A stretch of 64,000 bases of DNA from Clavaria fumosa (GCA_951802425.1 OX637797.1:620001-684000); one strand, 5' to 3'. Positions 31,850-43,614 are shown, counted from the stretch's first letter. Made by a program: numbers and translations. Notes: generated from the letters alone by a model not told the origin.

Positions 31850-32478
31850 GTGGACTATCGTATCTTCATGGTCCACAAGTTCGCGTCATCCACGGTGACA
31901 TCAAGGCTGTGAGTTTTTGGTATTTATGTCTAAACTTGCACCGACACAGCATAGTCCAACATTCTCGTGAGTGATGCGGGCCAAGCCTTGCTCATTGATT
32001 TTGGTCCCTCTCGCCTCCTGGATCACTCTGGCTTAACTTCCAATGCTGGTGGTGAGTTTTATTTAACTGACCCTTTGCACATGCATGTCAATTCTCTGCA
32101 GTAGGGACTTGTCGTTGGATGGCCCCTGAGCTGTTTGAATTCAACGATGATGGGAAGCTTCCGACGTTGACCACTGCCACGGGCATTCGCTATGACCGTC
32201 CTTGAGGTTTGTCCTCCTGTTTTCCAACTTCATATATTCGCATGACATTTGTCCTTCGCAGATGTTTACGGGGCGCGTTCCCTTCTGCCATCTAATGTCC
32301 GACGTGATGGTCCCCCTTGCGTTGACGCAAAACGACCTACCACGCCGTAATAGGTGCCCAGAAGTCGGCCCCGAGATCTGGGAAATCCTCCATCGATGCT
32401 GGACAAGCACGTCCCCGCACCGCCGCCCATCAATGCATGCACTGTCATTGACGTTTAATGTCCTATCTGCTTCGCGAC
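31850..32478 (+). pseudogene. K4: truncated kinase copy
   Basis: Starting inside exon 4 (GLSYLHGPQVRVIHGDIKA), the copy keeps exon 5 (SNILVSDAGQALL), exon 6 (GTCRWMAPELF, with a short deletion after TTATG) and the first 70 residues of exon 7 (MFTGRVPFCHLM..NVLSAS). It then breaks off at about 32478. Exons 1-3 and the zinc finger are missing. Upstream, 31.1-31.8 kb is duplicated kinase flank, including the empty site of the MITE. Confidence 0.8.
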
Positions 32479-32479
32479 A

Positions 32480-33580
32480 TAAGAAATGCATGTGGACTTG
32501 TGCATTTTCGTCCAGAACAGTCGCTCATATGAACATGCTCACCGTCTGCGAGTACACTGAGGGTCATGCAAATATTGCATATGGCCTCTTTTGGGGCCTC
32601 ATCAATTCATCCTACCTCGCGCAGTTAATGACTATGAGCTCGGCGTGGCCGTAACACCCATTTCATACTCTGCCCACGCGGGATCTTTGCATTCCCTGTC
32701 ATCCCACCACCGATCTAACGCTTTCTTTCTTTCCTTCATGTTTGGTTCATACACACTTGCACGCGGACGTCCATTTGGACTTCTTCAGTCATCTGGGGGC
32801 ATATTTGGTCTATGTAAAGCAAGGTGGGGAGTAGAACGGATTTCTGCAGAGAGGGGAGAAGTGTTGGGAGCAACCCGTCCCAGACACCGGTCTCGAATCT
32901 CGAAACACAACAACAAAATAACAGCATACCTCGACCTTTGTGTGATTGTGACAACGCGTCTCAGGATAGTCTAAAACGGAGATGTTAGGCGTCGAGCGGG
33001 AGTGGAAACGTGTCAGGCTTTCGTTGCATAGTATCAATCAACATCGCTTGCCAACGACAAGGCGGGTGTAACACGACGACGAGGCCCACGCATAAAGCGG
33101 TATGCGGTCATTGTGCGCCATAAGACGGGCAAGCATGTCGGCTGCAACGAAAGAGAGAGAAGCATGTGCGTGATGTGCAGTTGGCTACAGTGGTCGACGA
33201 GCAAAGGGTCTGGGAGGGGCGGACTCGTACCGATCAGCAGGACGAGACCGTCCATTGGGGCTTCGGTGAAGACGAACAGCAACAGCACTCGGTCGTCAGT
33301 GCTGTTGTCCATCCATCCATTGCCCTCCTCTGGTGGTGGAGACGAGCAGTGCGGTGGCGCAGCTCTGTAACCTCTGCCTCGAACACTCTCCCTCAGCCCA
33401 TATGCGTCTAGCAGTGCACTAACTTCACCATCGCCACCCAAGATTCCCAGGAGGTTACCGAGAGCGGTGCGATCACACCCTCGTCAGACGAGGACGTCCG
33501 GAAGTCCATCTGCACTCGGCGTCTGACCCTCCTCGCTGCCCTACGCTTCCTCCGCCAGTGCACGACCGCAGCAGGGAGAT
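32480..33580. other. Unassigned stretch
   Basis: No family recognised. Several short open frames exist on both strands. A plus-strand frame around 33410-33560 (NFTIATQDSQEVTESG, TPSSDEDVRKSIC) reads like protein but has no resolvable gene model. Confidence 0.3.
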
Positions 33581-34036
33581 GTGAACGTGCAAACGGGACA
33601 GCAGGCCGCGCCGGCACCGCTCAACGTCGTCTCGGCGTCGCCGCCGCCGTCGTCGGGCAGCGCGCCTCCGCCGTCATCGCTGCTGCCAGCGCGACGAGCT
33701 CCCCACATCTCCAGAACCAGGGACTGTCACATCTGCACCTCAGCATCAACCGCAGCTGGACCGCCGGCGCACGCTGTCCACGCTGTCGTCGTCATCCACC
33801 GCTTCGTGCTGCTTTCCCCTCATAAACAGCCTCTAGGTCATTCACCTTCTGCTGCCCCCGCCGTACGTGAACGCACATCTGGCTCATTCCACTCCCCTCC
33901 GAGAGTCGTACGAGCGTGTGATTTGGGCCAAGCATGGACGATGAGACATTTCTTTAGACGCATTCCATCGTCACACAGAACATGGGTATGTTTTGCGTTG
34001 CCATCATATACATACGCTTTGTGCTTAGTGTATTGA
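33581..34036 (+). CDS. Possible 151-aa hypothetical protein
   Basis: An open frame starts MNVQTGQQAAPAPLN and continues with a Ser/Pro-rich, probably disordered segment. No family is recognised. It may be the last exon of a gene beginning near 33.4 kb or a chance frame in GC-rich DNA. It lies 270 bp before the microexon gene. Confidence 0.25.
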   Translation: MNVQTGQQAAPAPLNVVSASPPPSSGSAPPPSSLLPARRAPHISRTRDCHICTSASTAAGPPAHAVHAVVVIHRFVLLSPHKQPLGHSPSAAPAVRERTSGSFHSPPRVVRACDLGQAWTMRHFFRRIPSSHRTWVCFALPSYTYALCLVY

Positions 34037-34307
34037 AATGTCGGCAATCGCGAGTGACGAAATTTCGATGAAATGCAGTGTGATGTATCAGTGGTTGAGG
34101 CAGTAGTGAGAAAACGACGACGACGCTTCGTCACAAGGAGCCGCCCTTGTATTCGCGGAGGGAGGTGTCCACCGTTTCACGCACCAGCCCCTTCTTCCCA
34201 CTGAAACGAGCGATGCTGACTAGACCTGAGTGTGTCTTCGTTGTTCTTGTATTCTCTCCACCATCATCTCATTTTTTTGAGCTTGTCCTCTATCACTTCA
34301 TCGCATT

Positions 34308-37300
34308 ATGGCGCAAATAGAAGAAATGTTAGGTTTGTCGCCGGATAAACGTCATGCATTCGAATTCCAGTTTGGATAATCTAGCGTCATAGGTGACGAT
34401 GAGAAGCCATCGACAATGCCGGAGGTGGTGAGACAGAGAACAGATCCGATGAGAAGATAACTCACAGATCACACAGGAACCACCTTCACGAAGAAGGGCG
34501 GGTCAGGTGAGACAGAGAACATATCCAGTGAAAAGATAACGTTAACTCATAGATCACACAGGGATCATCATCGATACCTCCACCATCATCGATACCACAA
34601 GCGAGACGCACAGCGTCATTTTACGGACAACTAGCACATGTGGTGAGACAGAACAAATCTGGTGAAAAAGATAACGTTGTTAATAATAACTCACAGGAAA
34701 GCCTGCCACTTGACGAACAAGTAGCATATCTTTTACGGGTGAGACAGAGAACAATTCCAGGAAAAAGATAACGTTATTAATAATAACTCACAGAATGATC
34801 TGCTAATTCAGAGACGATACGATTTACTGGTAGTGGTGAGACAGAGAACAAATCTGGTGAAAAGATAACGTTATTAATAACTCACCAGGGAGCGCTGCCA
34901 GACAACAGAAAACAAGAAATACTGGTGAGAGAGAGAACAAATCCGGTGACATTATTAATAATAATTCACAGGAGGGTAGCGATGGTCTAGCAGATATGGT
35001 GAGACGGGCGGTACCTGAGGAACCAGGACCAGGACCAGGACCATCGTTGGACAGGGTGAGAACGTTGTTTGGATGGGATGATAATGTTATTAACTCATAG
35101 ATTACAGCCACCCGACAGTGTGAGACAGAACCGATCCAGTTGAGAAGATACATTAACTCGTAGATCACACAGGTACCAACACCATCTTCACCGCCAAGGG
35201 TGAGAGCTTGTTTGGATCCGAGAAGATAATGTTAACTCACAGATCACACAGACAAGATGGGTTGGGGCGGGTCTGACAAATTTGTTTTCCATATTTCGAC
35301 CACAGTCGCCACCGCCGGAGGTGAGACAGAGAACAGATCCGATGAGAAGATAACTCACAGATCACACAGGAACCACCTTCACCAACAAGTGATGGACGGG
35401 GAACGAAACTGCCATACTCCCTTTTAAGACCGGAGGTGAGACAGAGAACAGATCCGATGAGAAGATAACTCATAGATCACACAGGGATTCACACCTCGAG
35501 CACGTGTGAAAGTGTCAAAATTTGAGAAACAACTAGCACAACTGGTGAGACAGAGATCCAATCTGGTGAAAAAGATAACGTTATTAATAATAACTCACAG
35601 AATGGGCTGTCGTCACCTGAAGAACAACTAGTATATCTGGTGAGACAGAGAACAAATCCGGTGAAAAAGATAACGTTATTAATAATAACTCACAGAGAAC
35701 GCGGTCACATGACAGACGACGAGACTTGATGGTGAGACAGAGAACAAATCTGGTGAAAAGATAACGTTATTAATAACTCACAGAGAGAGCTGCCAGATGT
35801 CAGAAAACAAGAAATAATAGTGAGAGAGAGAACAAATCCGGTGAAAAAGATAACGTTATTAATAACTCACAGAACCTTGACGTAGAGGAACAACTAGCAC
35901 ATCTGGTGAGACAGAGATCCAATCTGGTGAAAAAGATAACATTATTAATAATAACTCACAGAAAACGCTGTCGTCACCTGGAGCACAAGTAGAATTACTG
36001 GTGAGACAGAGAACAAATCCGTTGAAAAAGATAACGTTATTAATAATAACTCACAGAGAAAGCTGCCAGATGACATAAAATATGAAATACTGGTGAGACA
36101 AAGAACAAATCCGGTGAAAAAGATAACGTTATTAATAACTCACAGCACCGTGACCGTGGTCTAGCAGATCTGGTGAGACAGTACGCACAGAACCCGGAGG
36201 AGGAAGAACGGAGAGGAGCATCGGACAGAAACGCGGACGCAGAAGTGAGACAGAGAACAGATCCGATGAGAAGATAACTCACAGATCACACAGGAACCAC
36301 CTTCACGAAGAAGGGCAGATCAGGTGAGACAGAGAACATATCCAGTGAAAAGATAACGTTAACTCATAGATCACACAGGGATCATCATCGATACCTCCAC
36401 CATTATCGATGACACAAGCGAGACGCACAGCGTCATATTACGAACAACTAGCAAAACTGGTGAGACAGAACAAATCTGGTGAAAAAGATAACATTATTAA
36501 TAATAACTCACAGGAAAACCTGTTGGATCCTGAAGAACAAGTAAGATTTCTGGTGAGACAGAGAACAAATCCGGTGAAATGATAACGTTATTAATAATAA
36601 CTCACAGAAAGAGCAGTCAGGTGACAGACTATACGATTTACTGGTGAGACAGAGAACAAATCTGGTGAAAAGATAACGTTATTAATAATAACTCACAGGA
36701 TGAGCTGCAATATAAGAAACAACGAAAATTAATAGTGAGACAGAGAACAAATCCGGTGAAAAAGATAACGTTATTAATAATAACTCACAGAAACAGTGGG
36801 GCTCTGATAGACCACTAGATTTGATGGTGAGACAGAGAACAATTCCGGTGAAAGAGATAACGTTATTAATAATAATTCACAGAGGCTTGACCCTCAGCTA
36901 ATGTATCTGGTGACAAGGACAAAGAGACGCCACCGCACGGCTGGACCGTCAAGGGTGAGAGCTTGTTTGGATCCGAGAAGATAATGTTAACTCACAGATC
37001 ACTTTTACTTACAGAATCAGGTGAGACAGAGAACATATCCAGTGAAAAGATAACGTTAACTCATAGATCACGACGATTGTCATAGGATGATGATAGTCCG
37101 GTGAGGAAGAGAACCGATCCTGTTGAGAAGATAACGTTAACTCATAGACGACGATTGTCATAGGATGATGATAGTTCGGTGAGGAAGAGAACCGATCCTG
37201 TTGAGAAGATAACGTTAACTCATAGATCACACAGGGATCATCGATACCTGATTCACCATGGACAACGTCATTTGAGGAACAAGTGGAACATTTGGTGAGA

Positions 37301-40300
37301 CAGAGAACCAATCCGGTGAAAAAGATAACGTTATTAATAATAACTCACAGGGGGGCCTGTCGGATTTTGACGCACGAGTAAGATATATGGTGAGACAGAG
37401 AACAGATCCGTGAAAAAGATAACGTTATTAATAATAACTTACAGGATGGGCTGCCACCTGACAGACAACGAACCGTACCGGTGAGACAGAGAACAAATCC
37501 GGTGAAAAAGATAACATTATTAATAATAACTCACAGAGAGCACAATTGATGAGATCAAGACGGCGCGGCACGGAGGTAGCTGAGCAACCAGAATCACGGG
37601 TGAGGACGTTGTTTGGATGTGACGATAATGTTATTAACTCATAGATTACAGCCACCCGACAGTGTGAGACAGAACCGATCCAGTTGAGAAGATAATGTTA
37701 ACTCACAGATCACACAGGTACCAACACCACATTCACCGCCAACAAGGGTGAGGCCGGTGAGAGCTTGTTTGGATCCGAGAAGATAATGTTAACTCACAGA
37801 TCACAAAGGTACCAACACCATCTTCACCGCCAAGGGTGAGAGCTTGTTTGGATCCGAGAAGATAATGTTAACTCACAGATCACTTTTACTTACAGAATCA
37901 GGTGAGGCAGAGAACATCCAGTGAAAAGATAACGTTAACTCATAGATCACACAGGGATCATCATCGGGACCACGACGGACAACGTCATATCAAGAACAAC
38001 TATTACATCTGGTGAGACAGAGAACAAATCTGGTGAAAAAGATAACGTTATTAATAATAACTCACAGAATGGGCTGTCGTCACCTGAAGAACAACTAGTA
38101 TATCTGGTGAGACAGAGAACAAATCCGGTGAAAAAGATAACGTTATTAATAATAACTCGCAGAGAACGCGGCCACGTGACAGACGACGATACTTGATGGT
38201 GAGACAGAGAACAAATCTGGTGAAAGGATAACGTTATTAATAACTCACAGGGAGAGCTGCCAGATGACAGAAAACAAGAAATACTGGTGAGAGAGAGAAC
38301 AAATCCGGTGAAAAAGATAACATTATTAGTAACTCACAGAACCTTGACGTAACGGAACAACTAGCACATCTGGTGAGACAGAGATCCAATCTGGTGAAAA
38401 AGATAACGTTATTAATAATAACTCACAGAACACGCTGTCGTCACCTAGAGAACAAGTAAAATTAGTGGTGAGACAGAACAAATCCGTTGAGAAAGATAAC
38501 GTTATTAATAATAACTCACAGAGAAAGGTACCAAGTGACATACGACCAGCAATACTGGTGAGACAGAGAACAAATCCGGTGAAAAAGATAACGTTATTAA
38601 TAACTCACAGGCCCGTGACCTTAATCTAGCACAACTGGTGAGACAGACAACAAATCCATGAAAAGATAACGTTATTAATAATTCACAGTACGGAATTCGT
38701 ACACCGACAAATTCGTCTACATCTGGATCTACTGAATCACTGGTGAGAACGTTGTTTGGATGGGACGATAATGTTAGCTCATAGATCACACAACGAACAC
38801 CGTCACAGTCACATTCACGGCAGACGGTGAGAGTTTGTGTGGATTTGAAGATGACGTTAATTCATAGATCACACAGCCAGAACCGGAAAGAGAAGTGGAG
38901 AGACAGAACAGATCCGATGGGACCACACGGCAACCATCGGCTGGACCGTCGGGGGTGAGAGCTTGTTTGGATCCGAAGAGAATGTTATTAACTCATAAAT
39001 TACACAGCCAGCCGACCCGGTGAGACAAAGAACAGAGTTCCGATGAGAAGATAATGTTAACTCGTAGATCACACAGAGAACAAGACGTCCAAGACGTCGT
39101 GCAGCTGTAGACACGGCCAGGGTGAGAAAGAAAACAGATCCGGTGAAAAGAGAACGTTGGCTGACAGATCACACAGGGAACATCTGCACCAGATGGGGGG
39201 ACGGTGAGACAAAGAACAGAGTTCCGATGAGAAGATAATGTTAACTCGTAGATCACACAGGGAACACCTGCACCAAATAGGGAGACAGTGAGACAAAGAA
39301 CATATCTGGTGAAAAGAGAACGTTGGCTGACAGATCACACAGGGAACACCTGCACCAAATAGGGAGACGGTGAGACAAAGAACAGAGTTCCGATGAGAAG
39401 ATAATGTTAACTCGTAGATCACACAGGGAACACCTGCACCAAATAGGGAGACGGTGAGACAAAGAACATATCTGGTGAAAAGAGAACGTTGGCTGACAGA
39501 TCACACAGGGAACACCTGCACCAAATAGGGAGACGGTGAGACAAAGAACAGAGTTCCGATGAGAAGATAATGTTAACTCGTAGATCACACAGGGAACACC
39601 TGCACCAAATAGGGAGACGGTGAGACAAAGAACATATCTGGTGAAAAGAGAACGTTGGCTGACAGATGACACAGAACCCGGAGGAGGAAGAACAGAGAAG
39701 AGCGTCGAACAGAAACGCGGACGCAGAAGTGAGACCAGTGAGACACAGAACAGATCCGATGAGAAGATAATGTTAACTCGTAGATCACACAGAGAACAAG
39801 ACGTCCAAGACATCGTGCAGCTGTAGACACGGCCAGGGTGAGAAAGAAAACAGATCTGGTGAAAAGAGAACGTTGGCTGACAGATCAAACAGGGAACATC
39901 TGCACCAGATGGGGGGACGGTGAGACAAAGAACAGAGATCCGATGAGAAGATAATGTTAACTCGTAGATCACACAGGGAACAAGACGTCCTGCAGCTGCA
40001 GACACGGTCGGGGTGAGAAAGAAAACAGATCTGGTGAAAAGAGAACGTTGGCTGACAGATGACACAGAACCCGGAGGAGGAAGAACACAGAGGAGCATCG
40101 GACAGAAACGCGGACGCAGAAGTGAGACAAGTGAGACAGAGAACAGATCCGATGAGAAGATAATGTTAACTCGTAGATCACACAGAGAACAGGACGTCCT
40201 GCAGACACGGCCAGGGTGAGAAAGAAAACAGATCTGGTGAAAAGAGAACGTTGGCTGACAGATCACACAGAGCTCGGAGGAGGAGTCGGAGGAGGATGAA

Positions 40301-42688
40301 CAGGGAGGAGCGAACGCGGCCGCAGGAGTGAGACAAAGAACAGAGATCCGATGAGAAGATAATGTTAACTCGTAGATCACACAGGGAACATCTGCACCAA
40401 ATGGGTTGAGACAGATCACACAGACGATCACACAGACGTGGGGGGGCTTTGTGAATTCTGTCGGCCAGCTGTTCTCATCCAAGGTGAGAACGCTGTTTGG
40501 ATCAGAAGATAAAGTAAACTCACAGATTACAGCCACCTGTTCCTCCACAAATACCGGTGAGAATTTGTTCGGATCCGAAGAAAACGTTAGCTCATAGATC
40601 ACACAGCCACCTGTTCCTCCACAAATACCGCCACTGGTGAGAATTTGTTCGGATCCGAAGAAAACGTTAGCTCATAGATCACACAGCCACCTGTTCCTCC
40701 ACAAATACCGGTGAGAATTTGTTCGGATCCGAAGAAAACGTTAGCTCATAGATCACACAGCCACCTGTTCCTCCACAAATACCGCCACTGGTGAGAATTT
40801 GTTCGGATCCGAAGAAAACGTTAGCTCATAGATCACACAGCCACCTGTTCCTCCACAAATACCGCCACCGGTGAGAATTTGTTCGGATCCGAAGAAAACG
40901 TTAGCTCATAGATCACACAGCCACCTGTTCCTCCACAAATACCGCCACCGGTGAGAATTTGTTCGGATCCGAAGAAAACGTTAGCTCATAGATCACACAG
41001 CCACCTGTTCCTCCACAAATACCGCCACCGGTGAGAATTTGTTCGGATCCGAAGAAAACGTTAGCTCATAGATCACACAGCCAGCTGTATCTGCATCTGC
41101 GCCAAGCGTGAGAGCTTGTTTGGGTCCGAAGAGAACATTAACTCATAGATCTCACAGGGACCTCAACGCAGTCGAGTTAAACCCCAAACAAACAGAGTGT
41201 TCCCTCCTCTCCTGGGTTCGGGACTTTCGGCTACCCCTCCGCAACCTGCATTCGCATCTGCACCCATGCTCGCCCCTGCCGCACCTGGCGCCTTGGCTGG
41301 TTTAGACACCAGTGGCATTATTCCTTGGCTTGAGAATCTCACAAAACCTCCTGAAAAAATTCAGCCCCCCACCTTTGTCCCCCCCAGCTTCTTCAGGGCC
41401 GTTTCTCATATGGGCTCCTTTCTTTCTATCACCAGTTTTGTTCTCTACACAATTCTCGTTTTCAGCTCCATTTTTTGGCACACAATCCCAAGCACCTATG
41501 CATGGCTTAGAATCGTTCCTTCAATGGGAATAGTGAACCCTCGCAATCATTCACAACTGGACCGGTCCCAGGGTTGGAATGCCCTGTTCACTTTCTTCAG
41601 CGAGTCTCAATCTTTTGTTACATCAAGACTATTTATTTACTAACCATCCTTTACCTCAGGTTCGTGCATCCAAGCACCATCACCATCTCAACCGGAATGT
41701 ATTAACTCTTTTCAAGAAACATACTGTTAGCTTCTATTATTTCAATAACATCTTTAAATATAACATCTTTCTCCACGGACAGACTTCCAAGCATTCGGTG
41801 ATATTGTTGAACTACAAGATGCCGCAAATCTTGTCAAGCCACCCCCCCCTCCTGTTCTCGGCATATTCTGGACTGTGTATGTCCTGGGCATAATTATTTG
41901 GATATCGGCGCACTTGCAAATGAAATGGAGCCGTATCAGACGTCACATTTGGTGGTTCCCCACAATTGCATTTGCAGCGAGTGAGTGTCTCTTCGTTAGA
42001 TTCTTGCAATTTTAAATTGAGTTATTAATGTGCACAACATTGCAGACTTCATTCTAGTCGAAGCATCCCAAAGTTGGTTCAGCCGGACAGCCGCCATTTA
42101 TAATACGGCAATCAGGAATGCGACCTCTGGCGAGAGGCCCATCATTAATGAGCTCACGCTTATCGAGGCCAAAGCCCCCCGCATTCTCGGTACGTCATGT
42201 CATCTCCACCAAAAATACTTTTGGATGAATAACGAAAACAACGACAAGACGCCTTTGGCATGCACACCTTCAACCTCATCGCCACGGTGCTCACGATGGG
42301 GTATTTCATCTACATGGTTCCGCCTCCGAACGACGCGTATGGCGAGGCTCAGCTCGCGCGCGATAGCTGCTGCGGCTGCTACGAGCCGCCCGTGGATCTG
42401 TACGACTGCCCCTGCTGCGTCAAGACGGTCACGTCCCTGCGGTGGTGCTGCTCGCACCGGAGCTGGATGAAGGACGTGACGGAGAAGCAACTCCAGCGCG
42501 ACGAGGAGGAGGAGGCCTTGCGCACGGCGCAGGTCAAGGCCGAGAAGGAGGCCGCACGCGAAAAGAGACAAGCCGACGAGAAGGCCGCGGCCGACAAGGA
42601 GGTGACGACGCGGGTCATGAAGGAGATTCTGAATTTGAAGAAGCAGGCGGCAATGTCGAAGCCGACCGCTGCGGTCCCGGCCCCATAG
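34308..42688 (+). CDS. Giant microexon gene with membrane-domain C-terminus
   Basis: From ATG 34308 the gene reads: exon 1 34308-34332, 60-bp intron, exon 2 34393-34427, then a long series of microexons to 41157. I parsed about 73 introns. After the first they are all phase 0, and all internal exons are multiples of three (6 to 99 bp), with no stop in about 960 joined codons. Recurrent exon peptides are NGLSSPEEQLVYL, RELPD-type, NLD-type, GTPAPNRET and PPVPPQIPPP. The exon at 41158 continues the frame for about 150 codons with a hydrophobic segment (FLSITSFVLYTILVFSSIFW). Later exons encode VLGIFWTVYVLGIIIWI, NFILVEASQSWF, and from about 42247 FNLIATVLTMGYFIYM, a Cys-rich run (CCGCYEP, CPCC) and a charged helix ending at 42688. 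The junction between about 41610 and 41785 is unresolved, so the protein may stop at 41643. Function unknown. Confidence 0.75.
35601..36240 (+). repeat. Higher-order exon-intron block (copy 1)
   Basis: Seven consecutive exons (NGLSSPEEQLVYL; RTR-type; RELPD-type; NLDVEEQLAHL; xTLSSP-type; RK-PxDI-type; xRD..LA-L) with their introns recur in the same order at about 38068-38640. This shows duplication of a multi-exon block within the gene. Confidence 0.85.
38068..38640 (+). repeat. Higher-order exon-intron block (copy 2)
   Basis: Second copy of the block at 35.6-36.2 kb. Exon peptides correspond one to one with conservative changes (NLDVTEQLAHL for NLDVEEQLAHL). The first exon, NGLSSPEEQLVYL, is identical. 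Confidence 0.85.
39261..39619 (+). repeat. Five GTPAPNRET exons with alternating intron types
   Basis: Five 27-bp exons encode GTPAPNRET, four identical and one differing at the last base. The introns between them alternate strictly between two types: a 57-bp type containing GTTAACTCG and a 55-bp type containing GGCTGAC. The duplicated unit is therefore two exons plus two introns. Confidence 0.9.
40408..40425 (+). other. Deleted intron absorbed into coding sequence
   Basis: Where an intron would start, the sequence reads TTGAGACAGATCACACAG: the donor GT has become TT and only the first and last parts of an intron remain (18 bp). It has lost its splice site but is in frame (LRQITQ) and joins GTSAPNG to the following exon with no stop. 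Confidence 0.7.
40533..41030 (+). repeat. Seven PPVPPQIP(PL/PP) microexons
   Basis: Seven consecutive 24- or 30-bp exons encode PPVPPQIP, PPVPPQIPPL or PPVPPQIPPP, separated by identical 50-bp introns starting GTGAGAATTTGTTCGG. This is the most homogeneous and presumably youngest part of the array. Confidence 0.9.
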
Positions 42689-42839
42689 ATACACTATCCA
42701 TTGATGAAGTAAGCACTTCGCCCCTGCCCCTGCTCGCTCTCGCATTCGCTACAGAACAGGCGGCGCTATACTGCGCTGCCCTTTCGTTTAGCCTTGTTCT
42801 CTGCACTATCTATGCACTGTTGATTACATGTAGATCATG

Positions 42840-43610
42840 ATAGTATTTATACCAGCCTCGGACAGTAGTAAGGAGTTCACGTGTCATTGCACAACCGTGT
42901 GAACTCCAGGTGCGCCTGTGCTGCTGTGATCCATCTATTCTGCTGAACTTTCCACAACCACAACCACAACTGCAACAACAACAACAACAACCATAAAAAC
43001 CACCACCATGAGTGTAACTACAGGTCCAGTTGAGAGCCCTGCCAGCCTCACCACTCCATAGAGCATAAGTCTGCACAAGTCTGCACAAGTCTGCACAACT
43101 TTGCACAAAAAATATTGCATAACTCTGCATAACTTTGCACAACTCTGCACAATATTGCACAATTCTGCACAACTTTGCACAAAAATATTGCATAACTTTG
43201 CACAACTCAAAAAATATTACATAACCTTGCACAACTATACCTAAAGGGGTACTGTGGGTTCCTGCAGTGCAGCTCCTCGTCTGCAGCCCAATGATGCTAT
43301 CCATCTACTGCAGCGCATCTTCCCGCAGGCCTGCTCAGTCCGCAGCTGCCTTCCGTAGCTCTCCGCAGGTTCGCACAGTCCGCAGCTGCCTGATACTGCT
43401 CTTCAATGCGACTCTACACACTCTCTCGTTGCCCCTTATCTTGGACATCATCACCTTTCGCTTATCGGCCCATGTGCTACTCCGCAGTCCATCACATGGT
43501 GCAGCTTATCTCCACATGCTCCTTCAACCACCATGTGTTCCTGTGTGATGGCTCTTCCCACTGCCCAGCTTATCTTTCGGCTCTTATCCATCCTTCATAG
43601 TATATAAGGA
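42840..43610. other. Intergenic, with short tandem repeats at 43065-43235
   Basis: A run of degenerate TGCACAACTT/TGCACAAGTC units about 10-12 bp long fills 43065-43235, preceded by a CAACAAC-rich stretch at 42955-43000. No gene is seen. A TATATAAGG motif at about 43600 precedes the next open frame. Confidence 0.6.
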
Positions 43611-43614
43611 GGGT

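Larger units (their letters stand above)
34428..41157 (+). repeat. Array of about 72 near-identical phase-0 introns
   Basis: Intron-like units of 47-66 bp nearly all begin GTGAG and end CACAG, TTACAG or ATAG. At about 13-25 bp before the acceptor they carry a branch-like GTTAACTCA, AATAACTCAC or GGCTGAC. At least four families are seen: GTGAGACAGAGAAC types (34.4-38.7 kb), GTGAGAGCTTGTTTGG types, GTGAGAAAGAAAAC types (39.1-40.3 kb) and GTGAGAATTTGTTCGG types (40.5-41.1 kb). Within a family they differ by only a few bases, while the exons between them vary more. Most lengths are not multiples of three, so retention shifts the frame. Confidence 0.9.

Noticed and set aside
39253..40602. 449-aa open frame on the minus strand rich in VIYELTLSSH repeats
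   Set aside because: It is the reverse reading of the intron array. The repeated peptide is the complement of intron sequence, and splice signals are on the plus strand.
34428..41157. CRISPR-like array of 50-bp repeats with short spacers
   Set aside because: The spacers are in-frame coding units, the repeats have donor, branch and acceptor signals, and the genome is fungal.
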